The notes beneath the pieces are model-generated. The model made no database searches. It saw only the letters and a program-made list of their open reading frames with translations, and was not told where the DNA came from. From Pectobacterium sp. A5351 (GTDB lineage: Bacteria; Pseudomonadota; Gammaproteobacteria; Enterobacterales; Enterobacteriaceae), in assembly GCF_028335745.1 (NCBI RefSeq), contig NZ_CP116477.1, forward strand, positions 1,426,001 to 1,490,000: 64,000 bases of DNA. The letters are read 5' to 3'. Of the stretch, positions 7,772 through 14,663 are shown piece by piece. A program made the position numbers and the translations under genes. Every line of letters starts with the position of its first letter. The first letter of the stretch is position 1.

Positions 7772-7856
7772 AAAAAACTGCACCTTACTCAGTTGGGTGT
7801 CCAACTTTTGGGGTGCAGTCCAGGGGCGGGCGTTTCTATCAATCAGTGAGGTGGCT

Positions 7857-8143
7857 ATGTCAGCAAAAGTATTTGATATTATCGACTTGGAAAATAATAT
7901 TCATTTCCAGTGCCGTGAGGATGTCTACATTTTGGATGCAGGAGAAGAAGCGGGTTTTACTTTACCCTATTCGAGTCGTGCTGGCGCAGACCCATCATCG
8001 GCAGCACGTTTGATTTCTGGTCAGGTCGATCAAAGTATTTAGATGACAACCAGAAAGCGGCCGGCTTCTTTCTGACGGATACCTCTTACCCGCTAAGTAA
8101 CTGTGTTGTTCGCTTCTTTGCAGAAGATGAGCTGCATCGTTAA
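7857..8143 (+). pseudogene. Cysteine-less plant-type ferredoxin-fold gene with one frameshift
   Basis: The first frame (7857-8042) and a second one (8039-8143) together spell a small protein of about 95 residues aligned end to end with plant-type [2Fe-2S] ferredoxins. The matching blocks are VYILDAGEEAGFTLPYS, SRAGADPSSAARLISGQVDQ, then LDDNQKAAGFFLTDTSYP and a final EDELHR. In true ferredoxins the cluster ligands occur as CRAGxCxxC and LTC. Here all four are replaced, by S, D, A and D. A one-base loss in ATTT (about 8037-8040) breaks the frame. It sits in the tail operon between the tube and chaperone genes, 35 bp after the IS150-group element. The fold is supported by pattern only. Whether it is dead, a sequencing slip or a cluster-free structural protein is open. 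Confidence 0.7.
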
Positions 8144-8168
8144 TTATCAATATTCACGTTATCGTAAT

Positions 8169-8192
8169 GAAAGGGGCTTCGGCCCCTTTCTT
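8169..8192 (+). terminator. Terminator-like hairpin after the ferredoxin-like gene
   Basis: AAAGGGGC-TTCG-GCCCCTTT forms a very stable tetraloop hairpin followed by CTTATG. It lies inside the tail operon, 26 bp after the ferredoxin-like stop. It would attenuate read-through into the chaperone gene. Confidence 0.7.
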
Positions 8193-8282
8193 ATGCCTGC
8201 CCCTTTCGTTTTCTAATTCACTTTAAAATCGTTATTCCTCGCCGCACGCGATACTGCTCCCGACATTTACTAAGGAGCCGTT

Positions 8283-8603
8283 ATGCACACTGAAACCTAT
8301 TCTCTGCAATTCCCTTACACCACCTCTGCCGGCCAACGCGTGGAGTCCATTTCGCTCAAGCGTTTGAAAGTCAAAGACATCAAAGCGGTGAAAAAAATCA
8401 GCGATGACCCAAGCAACTGGGACGACGCGCTGCTGTCACGCATGACCGGTCTGGTGCCGGAAGACATTGATGAGATGGACGCGCAGGACTACATGGCGCT
8501 GCAAAAACGATTTCAGCAGCTACTTGGGTTGGATAACGCAGCCGGCGCTGCTGTGGAAAGCGCAGGCGCTACTGGCGAGGTGGTTTCGCTTTCAGCCGAG
8601 TGA
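8283..8603 (+). CDS. Tail assembly chaperone, short form (Mu gp41 / gpE type)
   Basis: The 106-residue product resembles the Mu gp41/P2 gpE group of tail assembly proteins: beta-rich N-terminus, then SLKRLKVKDIKAVKKISDD, PSNWDDALLSRMTGL and EDIDEMDAQDYMALQKRFQQLLGL. The chaperone coats the tape measure while the tube grows. It is followed in another frame by a conserved extension, as in most long-tailed phages, where a programmed frameshift yields a longer form. AAGGAG lies just before the ATG. It has its own 5' region downstream of a strong hairpin. Confidence 0.8.
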   Translation: MHTETYSLQFPYTTSAGQRVESISLKRLKVKDIKAVKKISDDPSNWDDALLSRMTGLVPEDIDEMDAQDYMALQKRFQQLLGLDNAAGAAVESAGATGEVVSLSAE

Positions 8604-8691
8604 AATTGATGCGCTGGAACTGGACGATTTTGAACGCTGGCTGGATGAAGCCAGCGAACAGATAAAACGTGAGAACGGTGAGGAAGACTGA
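8467..8691 (+). CDS. Frameshift extension of the tail assembly chaperone
   Basis: This frame is open across the end of the short chaperone gene and continues 88 bp past its stop, encoding WFRFQPSEIDALELDDFERW and an acidic helical tail. Relative to the upstream gene it is reached by a -2 (equivalently +1) slip. Mu-type tails are known to use a -2 slip here, unlike the -1 of lambda and P2. The fusion would be about 135 residues. The part upstream of about 8570 is likely only shadow; the real coding contribution is the C-terminal 30 to 40 residues. The exact slip site is not identified. Confidence 0.65.
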   Translation: MMRWTRRTTWRCKNDFSSYLGWITQPALLWKAQALLARWFRFQPSEIDALELDDFERWLDEASEQIKRENGEED

Positions 8692-8731
8692 TCACTGACA
8701 GGATTACTGAGTCCACCATCCACCCTAACCC

Positions 8732-8758
8732 GGCCAGCGATAGGACGCTGGCCGTTTT
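8732..8758 (+). terminator. Terminator-like hairpin before the tape measure gene
   Basis: GGCCAGCG (8732-8739) pairs with CGCTGGCC (8746-8753) and is followed by GTTTTA. It is inside the structural operon, so it is probably an attenuator. Confidence 0.6.
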
Positions 8759-8873
8759 ACTCCCTCACCACCTGTCTTCTTCTCCTGCTGATTACCGCCC
8801 TTTTCCTCGTTTTATCCCCGGTTTGTGATGGGGAAACCAAGCTGGAGCGGCGCAAGCCGCCGTCTCCGATCCG

Positions 8874-8890
8874 CCCCGCAAGGGGTTTTT
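8874..8890 (+). terminator. Second hairpin with T-run before the tape measure gene
   Basis: CCCC-GCAA-GGGG is followed by TTTTT, 18 bp before the tape measure start. A further GCGGC-GCAA-GCCGC hairpin lies at 8847-8860. The three hairpins in 190 bp suggest transcription is throttled between chaperone and tape measure genes. Confidence 0.55.
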
Positions 8891-8907
8891 CTAAATGAGA
8901 GTGAACC

Positions 8908-11400
8908 GTGGATATGCTTTTAAACGGTGTCATGCTGGGTAGGGCGTTTGGCGCCACGCTGGATGACACAAAAAAATCCCTGCAGCCACTTAGCGATAAA
9001 CTCAAACAAGCTGAGGAGTGGCAGCGTCTGTTTAATCAGTCGCTAGAACGTTTTGGCAATGTCAGTTTGCACAGCACACAAGTGACATCCCGACTGAGCC
9101 AGTCACTAAGTAAATTGGTAACCAATCAGGAACGGCTGGAGAGTAGCCAGTCACGTCAGGAAACGCTACGTAGCCGTCGAAGTGAACTCGCTAGTGACTT
9201 TAAGACTAAGCGCGAACAGTTTGGTTTTGTCATGAAACCGATTGTGGCGTCGGTCACACGCTATGCGTCGTTTGAAGCGCAGTTGCGCGACATCAGCATT
9301 GCTCATGGGATATCGAGCGAGCAGGAAAAGTTGATGGGGCAGAAGCTACGTCAATCTTCTCAACGAGTAAACCAAACGCCGGATGCGCTGCTCAGTACTA
9401 CAGGACAGCTGCTTGCTCGCGGTATGTCAAAAGAGCAGGTAACGGATGTGGCCGAGGTGCTGGGGAAAACGTCAACGGCCTCTGGCGCGGCGCTTTCCGA
9501 TCTTACCGCGCTTTCGGCCACATTGGATGGCGTGTTTAACCTGAAAGGGGCGAAAGCGCTGGAGGAATCCTTCTCCCGCATGCTGACGGGGACTAAGCAA
9601 GGGTTTTCCATGGCGTCGATGGCGCAATACGCGACCGCGCTGGCCCCAGGGTTTACAGTGATGGGGGCGACGGGTAATCAGGCGCTGAGTCAGTTGGTTT
9701 CCAGTCTGAGTGCGACAAAAGGCACGGATACGGAAGCGAATACGGCGGCTCGACTGGGGAGTTTCATGAATGCCGTGGGACGAACCGATATTGCCGGCAG
9801 TTATTACAACGCGGGTGTAGATTACAACGCATCGCTAAAAAGCTATATGAAAGGTGGCTACTCACAGTACGACGCTGCGGTTCAGATTAGTAACCGATTC
9901 ATCGACAGCAAAGGCAGCCAATTCCAGCAACGGTGGGATAGGGCCAGCAAAGCGGGCAACATCGACGCACAGCAAAGCTTAATGCAGCGTTACGGCTTGC
10001 AGGAGGTGTTCCGAACACCAGAAGCGGTAAACCATGCGATGTCGATGAAGCAGAACTGGCAGAGCTATCAAGCGAACCAACAGCGGATGAACAGCCCAGA
10101 AGCCACGCAAGTGTTGGGTCTCGACTTCGCCCGACAGAATGACACATTAACCGCGCGCTGGAATCGAATGACAACATCAGTGATGAATATTGCGCTTAAT
10201 GTGGGTGAAGCGCTGACGCCGGTATTGGTTTCTCTGAGTGATGCGCTGATCCCTATTCTGGATCAATTGGTGACCTGGACGGCAGCGAACCCTGAACTGG
10301 TTCGCGGGATCGTGATGGCCGTCGCCGGTTTCTTCGCGTTCAGAATGGCATTGAGCGGGGCGAAGTTGGGGATGACCACGCTGTTATCGCCTTTGCAGAG
10401 CGTTTGGGGCGGTATTTTGCAAGTTCAGCGCGGCTGGCAATTGTTCAATGCGGGATTAAGAACGACGGGCGTATTGCAAGGTGTGGGAGCGGCGCTGAAC
10501 TGGTTGGTTGGCGGAGCCGGAACATTAGGGCGCATGCTTGGCGGTATGTTACGTAGTGGCTTGATGATGGCAGGCCGAGCGGTTTTATTTCTGGGGCGTA
10601 TGCTGCTGATGAATCCGATTGGGTTAGCAATAACGGCAATCGCGGGTGCAGCTTACCTGATTTACCAATATTGGGAACCAATTATCGCATTCTTTAAAAA
10701 CCTCTGGTCACAAGTCAGTCAGGCTTTTAATGCGGGGTGGGAAGCACTCAATAATGCGGTATCTGGTGGCGTAGTGGGTATTACAGCCTTACTGCTCGAT
10801 TGGTCACCCTACGGTGTGCTGTATTCCATCTTTGCTGATACCGTTAGCGAACTGGGTATTCAGCTTCCCAGCAGCCTCAGTGAGCTCGGTGGCGTGATTA
10901 TTGACTCCTTGGTTAAGGGGCTGGTCAGTTATTTCCCCGAGCTAAAAAATGTCCTGAAAACGATCGATGAGTTTATTCCCGATAGTGTTAAAGACTTTCT
11001 GGGTATCGGCTCGAAAAAAGTGTCTGTAGAAGCCAGCGGTCAATCTGTGGCTGCCAGTATTATGACTCCACCCGTTCTGCAACCCACTCAAGTATCTGCA
11101 TTGTCGCTACAGCCGACGCAGCATGTTGAATCACCTAAGGCTGAAAAGGACGTGGTGCTCGTAGCAACGCCGCAACAGCGGGTTGCAATGACATCATCTG
11201 TCGGTGGAGCGAAAGGTAAGTTAGTCTCTGGAGCCCCTTCCGAGCGTGTTCAGGTCGCTTTCTCACCCACCATTTATCTCAACGGCCAGAAGGCCGCGCC
11301 AACGCCTGAAATGACGAAGACGCTGACGCTTAGTATGAATGAACTGGAAAATATGTTGAACAAGCTGCTCACTCAGCGTGAGCGCAGGGGGTATGCCTGA
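8908..11400 (+). CDS. Tail tape measure protein
   Basis: This 830-residue protein is the longest in the locus. It has a coiled-coil N-terminus (about 20-110), a TP901-type core around 120-330 (MGQKLRQSSQRVNQ, GATGNQALSQLVSSLSATKG) and hydrophobic segments at about 462-482 and 552-590. A low-complexity C-terminal region precedes a final helix. The tape measure protein sets tail length inside the tube, is ejected on contraction and can form a channel in the target inner membrane. The start is GTG; the ribosome-binding site is weak (GAGAG). Its stop overlaps the next ATG (TGATG). Confidence 0.9.
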   Translation: MDMLLNGVMLGRAFGATLDDTKKSLQPLSDKLKQAEEWQRLFNQSLERFGNVSLHSTQVTSRLSQSLSKLVTNQERLESSQSRQETLRSRRSELASDFKTKREQFGFVMKPIVASVTRYASFEAQLRDISIAHGISSEQEKLMGQKLRQSSQRVNQTPDALLSTTGQLLARGMSKEQVTDVAEVLGKTSTASGAALSDLTALSATLDGVFNLKGAKALEESFSRMLTGTKQGFSMASMAQYATALAPGFTVMGATGNQALSQLVSSLSATKGTDTEANTAARLGSFMNAVGRTDIAGSYYNAGVDYNASLKSYMKGGYSQYDAAVQISNRFIDSKGSQFQQRWDRASKAGNIDAQQSLMQRYGLQEVFRTPEAVNHAMSMKQNWQSYQANQQRMNSPEATQVLGLDFARQNDTLTARWNRMTTSVMNIALNVGEALTPVLVSLSDALIPILDQLVTWTAANPELVRGIVMAVAGFFAFRMALSGAKLGMTTLLSPLQSVWGGILQVQRGWQLFNAGLRTTGVLQGVGAALNWLVGGAGTLGRMLGGMLRSGLMMAGRAVLFLGRMLLMNPIGLAITAIAGAAYLIYQYWEPIIAFFKNLWSQVSQAFNAGWEALNNAVSGGVVGITALLLDWSPYGVLYSIFADTVSELGIQLPSSLSELGGVIIDSLVKGLVSYFPELKNVLKTIDEFIPDSVKDFLGIGSKKVSVEASGQSVAASIMTPPVLQPTQVSALSLQPTQHVESPKAEKDVVLVATPQQRVAMTSSVGGAKGKLVSGAPSERVQVAFSPTIYLNGQKAAPTPEMTKTLTLSMNELENMLNKLLTQRERRGYA

Positions 11401-12329
11401 TGTTTGCGGTATTAGGAGATATTGAATTTAAAGTGACGGCCTACTGGGACGGCTTTAATACGTCATTCGGGGCAGATTACGCCGAGCATAGCCGTATTGA
11501 AGGTAAACCTGGTCTGCAATTCATCGGCGCGAAGCTGGACGAGATTCGCATTAGCCTGGTGTTTCACCAGCAATATTGCACGCCGGATGTGGAACTGAAG
11601 CGCTTGAATGAAGCGATGCGAGCGCATCAGGCGATGGCGTTGGTCTTCGGTAATGGGGACTATCGCGGCTGGTTTGTGATTACTGCACTGACCTCGACCA
11701 GCCAACATACCGACGCGAAGGGTAACGTATTGGCTATGAATGCCGAGCTGACGCTGCGCGAATACATTGGCGATCCGAAGAATCCGCTCAAGCCGCCGGC
11801 GATACAGACGCCTGTTCCTAACGTCAGCGCTATCACCAGGGCTGTCGAGAAAGTGAACGACTTTGCGACCTCGTTACGCACGGCCGTTACGTATGCCAAG
11901 AAGGCGCAGTCTGCCTTTAAAGCGGCGAAAACCACGGTGCAGATTGTCAAGCGGATGAAGAAAAATCCCGAAACGGCGCTGTTGCAAGTTCCCGGGCTGT
12001 TAACGCAAGTCGGGAATGTATTGACGCCGCTAAGTGAGGTGGAGCCCGCGTTTAAAAAAACGGCAGAAGCCATTTCTGATGCCGCTGTTCAGGCAGAGAA
12101 GATGATGCCTGAAATTACGGCGGTGAATAAAGCGGCGAATGATGTGCTGAAACAGGTCAGGCAAGTTGCCGACTTGTTGCAGGGCGTCGACAGTAAAAAC
12201 GTCATCGAGAGGGTGGAAGCCATCAGTAAACATGTTGATGCAGCTAGCGACACGTTTAAAGGCGCGGAACCTGCGCTGAGCAAACTGACGGCGGAAATCG
12301 TGAAGAGGGTTGAAGCATATGCACCTTGA
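11400..12329 (+). CDS. Tail protein with N-terminal P2 gpU-like domain
   Basis: Residues 1-125 match the gpU/tail-terminator-like family by pattern (MFAVLGDIEFKV, HSRIEGKPGLQFIG, ISLVFHQQYCTP, LVFGNGDYRGWFVI). The remaining 180 residues are alanine-, valine- and lysine-rich helices, probably coiled coil. In P2 this gene follows the tape measure gene and acts at the end or baseplate side of the tube. The extended C-terminal helical part is common in tailocin and Photorhabdus/Xenorhabdus-type clusters. It is tightly coupled at both ends: TGATG with the tape measure gene, and overlap with the X-like gene. Confidence 0.8.
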   Translation: MFAVLGDIEFKVTAYWDGFNTSFGADYAEHSRIEGKPGLQFIGAKLDEIRISLVFHQQYCTPDVELKRLNEAMRAHQAMALVFGNGDYRGWFVITALTSTSQHTDAKGNVLAMNAELTLREYIGDPKNPLKPPAIQTPVPNVSAITRAVEKVNDFATSLRTAVTYAKKAQSAFKAAKTTVQIVKRMKKNPETALLQVPGLLTQVGNVLTPLSEVEPAFKKTAEAISDAAVQAEKMMPEITAVNKAANDVLKQVRQVADLLQGVDSKNVIERVEAISKHVDAASDTFKGAEPALSKLTAEIVKRVEAYAP

Positions 12330-12531
12330 ACATATCACTACACAGGGCGAACGCTGGGATACCTTGTCCTATCGGTATTACGGCGATCCGCTCGGCTATC
12401 CGCGGATCATTGCCGCGAACCCGCATATTCCGATTGTGCCGCTGTTGCCATCAGGCCTGTTGGTGCTGATTCCGATTATTGAACAGGCAGAAGCCAGCAA
12501 TGCGGAGGACACCCCACCATGGCTGCGTTAA
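12319..12531 (+). CDS. Tail protein X-like (LysM-like) baseplate hub component
   Basis: The 70-residue protein has the compact LysM-like fold of P2 gpX: ITTQGERWDTLSYRYYGDP, then IIAANPHI and LPSGLLVLIPII. P2 gpX is required for tail baseplate or hub assembly. ATG 12319 is chosen over an in-frame TTG three codons upstream. It overlaps the preceding gene's end and the start of the D-like gene. Confidence 0.85.
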   Translation: MHLEHITTQGERWDTLSYRYYGDPLGYPRIIAANPHIPIVPLLPSGLLVLIPIIEQAEASNAEDTPPWLR

Positions 12532-13679
12532 CGGAAGAATTAACCTTGCTCTCTCCCGCCGTGTCGGACGTGCTGCAACCCGCGTTCACCCTGTGGTATC
12601 AGCAAAAAGACATTACCAATGATATCGCGCCGTATGTCACCAGCGTGACGTATACCGACAGCATCAAGAATGAATCGGATTCGATCGAGGTCAGGCTCGA
12701 CGATACCGACGGCCGCTGGATGGATAAGTGGTATCCCGGTACGGGCGATACGCTATCGCTCAAGCTAGGCTATCGCGGTGAAACGCTGTTTAACTGCGGT
12801 ACGTTCTCGATTGATGAGATTGAGGTTAGCGCACCGCCGAGCGAGGTGATGATTCGCGGCGTTGCGACATCGGTCAACCGTGCATTGCGAACCAAGTCAA
12901 ACCGCGGTTTTGAAGATACGACGCTAGCCGCCATTGCGACGCGCATCGCGAAAAAGCATCAGTTGATGCTGGTAGGGAAGATTCAAATCATCAAGATCGA
13001 TCGTGTGACGCAATATGCGGAAACCGATGTCGCTTTTCTAAAGCGGCTCGCCAGCGAATATGGCTATGTTGTGAAAGTGGTCAGTGACCAGCTGATTTTT
13101 TCCCATCTGGCAACGCTGCGCAGCCAGGCACCTATTCGACAAATCAAGCCAACGGATGTCGCGCGTTTTTCACTGCGCGACACCATCAGCCACGTCTATA
13201 AAAACGCCAAGACGAAATATCAGAAAGGGAGTGAAAAGAAACTGATGGTTTATGAAGCTGACGGAGGCGTGAAAAGCGAAATGAAGTCTGCTGGCGCCGA
13301 GACCAGCGCGGATACGCTGAAAGTTAACGCCCGCGCGGCGGATGCCTCTGGTGTGCGGATGAAAACGGATGCCGCGTTGGATGCGCATAACGAAAAGCAA
13401 CAAACGGGATCGATGACGCTGATGGGTAGCCCACAATTGGCGGCGGGGAATAAAGTTGAACTGGTGTCGTTCGGCCAGCTTTCTGGTCAATGGTTGATCG
13501 AATCGGCGCGCCATGTTCTGGAACGAGGTAGTGGTTATACCACCGAGATCGGTGTGACGCGCGGACCGATTACGGCAGGCAAGCGTAAGTCGGACAGCGG
13601 AAAAACGCTGGTGACGTACCATCCTGATGGCAGCCAGACAACACAAACGGTTAAGAGTAAAAAGGATGTGGGGTTATGA
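12519..13679 (+). CDS. Baseplate hub protein, P2 gpD-like
   Basis: The 386-residue protein belongs to the late-control gpD / gp27-like hub family. It has FTLWYQQKDITNDIAPYV at the N-terminus, SIEVRLDDTDGRWMDKW as a diagnostic block, and MTLMGSPQLAAGNKVELV near the C-terminus. It forms the trimeric hub that connects the tube to the spike. A C-terminal extension (KTLVTYHPDGSQTTQTVKS) is usual for this group. Its stop overlaps the spike gene by 4 bases. As an established family member, it is essential for contractile injection. Confidence 0.9.
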   Translation: MAALTEELTLLSPAVSDVLQPAFTLWYQQKDITNDIAPYVTSVTYTDSIKNESDSIEVRLDDTDGRWMDKWYPGTGDTLSLKLGYRGETLFNCGTFSIDEIEVSAPPSEVMIRGVATSVNRALRTKSNRGFEDTTLAAIATRIAKKHQLMLVGKIQIIKIDRVTQYAETDVAFLKRLASEYGYVVKVVSDQLIFSHLATLRSQAPIRQIKPTDVARFSLRDTISHVYKNAKTKYQKGSEKKLMVYEADGGVKSEMKSAGAETSADTLKVNARAADASGVRMKTDAALDAHNEKQQTGSMTLMGSPQLAAGNKVELVSFGQLSGQWLIESARHVLERGSGYTTEIGVTRGPITAGKRKSDSGKTLVTYHPDGSQTTQTVKSKKDVGL

Positions 13680-14257
13680 GTTTATCTCGTCGAATTGGCA
13701 CGATCAGTGCGCTGGATGAGGTTCGCGTGATGGTGCGCGTTCGTCTACCAGAGTGTGACAATCTGCGTACGGCCTGGCTACCGGTGTTACAGTGCAATAC
13801 GCAGAACAATAAGGATTATTGGTTGCCGGATATTGGCGAACAGGTTGAAGTTCTGCTGGACAGCAACGGCGAAGATGGTCTGGTGCTGGGAGCGATTTAC
13901 TCCGCTGTTGATGTGCCAACGCTGGCAGATAAGGACAAAAGGGCGGTAACGTTCGCTGACGGCGCGCACATTGAATACGATCGCCGAACGCATACGTTAA
14001 CGATCAACGGCGGCGTGCAGCATATTGCGATTAGCAGCGGCACAGACGTGGTGGTTAACGCGCAGCGCGTCACTATCAATGCGCCAGAAACGACGGTGAC
14101 GGGCAAGCTACTGGTGCAAGGGCAACTCACCTATGAGAGCGGGATGTCCGGTTCCGGCGGTGCCAGTCTCAGCGGTGATGTCAGTATCTCTGGTAACGTC
14201 AGCGCCAGCGGCAGCGTCATGGACGCTGGCGGCAACTCCAATCACCACTCGCACTAA
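13676..14257 (+). CDS. Baseplate spike protein, P2 gpV-like
   Basis: The 193-residue protein has an N-terminal OB-fold (residues about 1-80, NKDYWLPDIGEQVEVLLDSN), then a beta-helical repeat region (ADGAHIEYDRRTHTLTIN, VVVNAQRVTINAPETTVTG). A serine-glycine-rich shaft follows and ends in NSNHHSH. P2 gpV-type spikes end in a histidine-coordinated metal ion at the tip, and the terminal HHSH fits that. The spike is the piercing tip of the tailocin. It is coupled to the hub gene by a 4-base overlap. Confidence 0.9.
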   Translation: MSLSRRIGTISALDEVRVMVRVRLPECDNLRTAWLPVLQCNTQNNKDYWLPDIGEQVEVLLDSNGEDGLVLGAIYSAVDVPTLADKDKRAVTFADGAHIEYDRRTHTLTINGGVQHIAISSGTDVVVNAQRVTINAPETTVTGKLLVQGQLTYESGMSGSGGASLSGDVSISGNVSASGSVMDAGGNSNHHSH

Positions 14258-14295
14258 CGTTTCCCTAAACCGCTTTAATATTCCTTTCTCTCACC

Positions 14296-14314
14296 GGGGG
14301 CGACAATAGCCCCC
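14296..14314 (+). promoter_or_regulatory. Hairpin immediately before the gpW-like start codon
   Basis: GGGGGC (14296-14301) pairs perfectly with GCCCCC (14309-14314) over a 7-nt loop. The stem ends one base before the ATG at 14316, and no normal Shine-Dalgarno sequence lies between. It may block or reposition ribosome loading on the baseplate wedge gene. Confidence 0.5.
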
Positions 14315-14315
14315 T

Positions 14316-14663
14316 ATGAAAACTCAATCTGTTTTTTGGCAACCGGCGCTGCAACGTTCTGGCGACATCGTCGAAGGAACGGCAGATATCATGCAGGCGA
14401 TTCACATCATCCTGCGGACACCCTGCGGCAGCGACCCACATCGGCCTGACTTTGGTAGCAATCTACATCTGTATCTCGATTATCCGATCGATCGTGCGAT
14501 CCCGCATGTCGTCAGGGAATCGGTAGAAGCGATCAAACGATGGGAACCTCGCTGCCAGTTACTGGCGGTTAAACCTTCTGTGAATGGGGCTCACCTGACG
14601 CTGCACGTTAGCTGGAAAACCGCTAACGGCGCGACACAGACCACGGAGTTGTTATGGCGCTGA
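14316..14663 (+). CDS. Baseplate wedge protein, gpW/gp25-like
   Basis: The 115-residue gp25-family protein is a sheath-initiator and wedge component at the base of the contractile tail. It has the conserved AIHIILRTPCGSDPHRPDFGS segment, equivalent to the EPR-type core of gp25 proteins, and VRESVEAIKRWEPRCQLLAV. It overlaps the J-like gene start by 10 bases. Its start codon abuts a strong hairpin, recorded separately. Confidence 0.9.
   Translation: MKTQSVFWQPALQRSGDIVEGTADIMQAIHIILRTPCGSDPHRPDFGSNLHLYLDYPIDRAIPHVVRESVEAIKRWEPRCQLLAVKPSVNGAHLTLHVSWKTANGATQTTELLWR

Larger units (their letters stand above)
6376..7822 (-). mobile_element. IS3-family, IS150-group insertion sequence (1447 bp)
   Basis: Imperfect terminal inverted repeats begin TGGACTGACCCC at the left and TGGACTGCACCCC at the right, read inward. 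They are flanked by a 3-bp GGG duplication (6373-6375 and 7823-7825). Two overlapping-frame transposase genes lie on the minus strand, and an A6G slippery run near 7300 allows an OrfAB fusion. The length is nearly that of IS150. It is inserted between the tube gene and the ferredoxin-like gene, opposite to tailocin transcription. Confidence 0.93.
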
